Below, piece by piece: positions 63,276-64,000 of a stretch of 64,000 nt of DNA. The notes under the pieces were generated by a model that did not search any database, was not told the DNA's origin, and saw only the letters and a list, made by a program, of their open reading frames with translations. The first letter of the stretch is position 1, and each line of letters begins with the position of its first letter. The position numbers were made by a program, and so were the translations under genes. The stretch is from Notospermus geniculatus (taxonomy: Eukaryota > Nemertea > Pilidiophora > Heteronemertea > Lineidae), in assembly GCA_002633025.1 (NCBI GenBank), contig NMRB01000048.1, forward strand, positions 580,789-644,788. Reading direction: 5' to 3'.

Positions 63276-64000
63276 CTGCAACACCAAGGTGGAGAAATTC
63301 TGAACTGAATTCCCGATCAAGATGAATTTGGTACAGATATCCTCTAACAACACACTGGACAAAGTCAATCTTCAAAATCTCTGAGACGCAAAAGTTGGAC
63401 TTCATGTTTGAGGTACACCCTTAGTCAATAATAAATGCCCAGCTAATTTTCCGGCATATCTCAATGAATATTTTTCATAGCCACGGTTTCGTTTCATGCG
63501 CATAATCTAGGGCCACTAGGACACCTTTTAAGACCATAAAACTTAAAATCATTACACAACTGTGTTTTTGGCAAAAGTTTGAAATCTGGCCAAAATATCA
63601 TGTTTTTTTAATCCTCACTTGTTCGGGTTGAAACTGGCACTGTTTTGAAGCCAGTCTGTTTCTGGACAATACAATTTTTTTAAATTCACAATTGAGCAAC
63701 TTTATGACGATTTATGATGATTTTTCTGTGGAATAAAATCCCCGCAATTCCAGTTGACTCCAAGCCACATTTTATCAATACCCCGATCACGCGCCCTCAT
63801 TCAGTAAGTCTACTGAAGGCCTATTCAAACCGGGGCCTATTCAAACATTTATGTTGATCCCAATAACAGGTTACGCAGGTGTTTATGACTGTCACAAGGC
63901 CTGCATCAATGGGAGTTGACCACGATTACCCAGTGCAACTTACACCGGTGTGTCAGTCACCAAGTTGGCCTATTGTGAGAGACACGATTCATAATTTCAC
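63276..64000 (-). other. UFD1: UFD1 intron (right edge)
   Basis: No further UFD1 exon was recognised before the window ends. Sequence is AT-rich without notable structure. Confidence 0.6.

Overview
This is eukaryotic nuclear DNA. It has spliced genes with GT-AG introns, long introns, many short foldback (inverted-repeat) elements, microsatellites, tRNA-derived repeats and assembly gaps. The recurring motifs TAGGCCTA and ACATGTAC, the gene content (a DEG/ENaC channel, a membrane-type MMP, UFD1) and the foldback families suggest a marine invertebrate, perhaps a deuterostome such as an echinoderm, hemichordate or amphioxus. The species is an inference and I could not settle it.

Layout. (1) 186-2552, plus strand: the last three visible exons of a DEG/ENaC (ASC) sodium channel subunit, carrying an unusual Cys-free insertion of about 470 residues just before the final beta strands and TM2. 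(2) 2553-22629: no gene recognised. It is packed with foldback elements and a 3.7-3.9 kb duplicated segment split by a single N. (3) 22630-51047, minus strand: a complete ten-exon matrix metalloproteinase of 651 residues whose intron phases all agree. It has a signal peptide, cysteine switch, furin site, catalytic domain, Pro/Thr hinge, hemopexin domain and a hydrophobic C-terminus. Its introns hold more duplicated joins, foldback elements, a possible internal first exon and nuclear-receptor half-site arrays. (4) 55031-56562, minus strand: a tandem tRNA-Ser(GCT) array of four intact genes, plus a fifth copy that has lost its anticodon arm and a ten-base remnant. (5) 56563-62708: repeats, a 524-base N gap and palindromes, with no gene recognised. 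(6) 62709-63275, minus strand: the last three exons of UFD1, whose 5' part lies beyond the right edge.

Two features affect how the window should be read. First, four isolated single Ns (18335, 27126, 35490, 48491) each sit between two near-identical copies of the adjoining sequence. The simplest reading is that contig ends, or the two haplotypes of a heterozygous individual, were laid end to end instead of merged, so these are probably not real tandem duplications. Second, comparing those paired copies shows two clean filled-site/empty-site differences: a 253-bp element flanked by TA and a 528-bp element flanked by a 9-bp direct repeat. Both are probably recent insertions that still segregate.

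The three protein-coding genes have no evident functional link. The most biologically novel candidate is the enlarged extracellular region of the DEG/ENaC channel. Next come the possible hemopexin-only transcript of the MMP gene and the anticodon-less tRNA-Ser copy with compensated stems.
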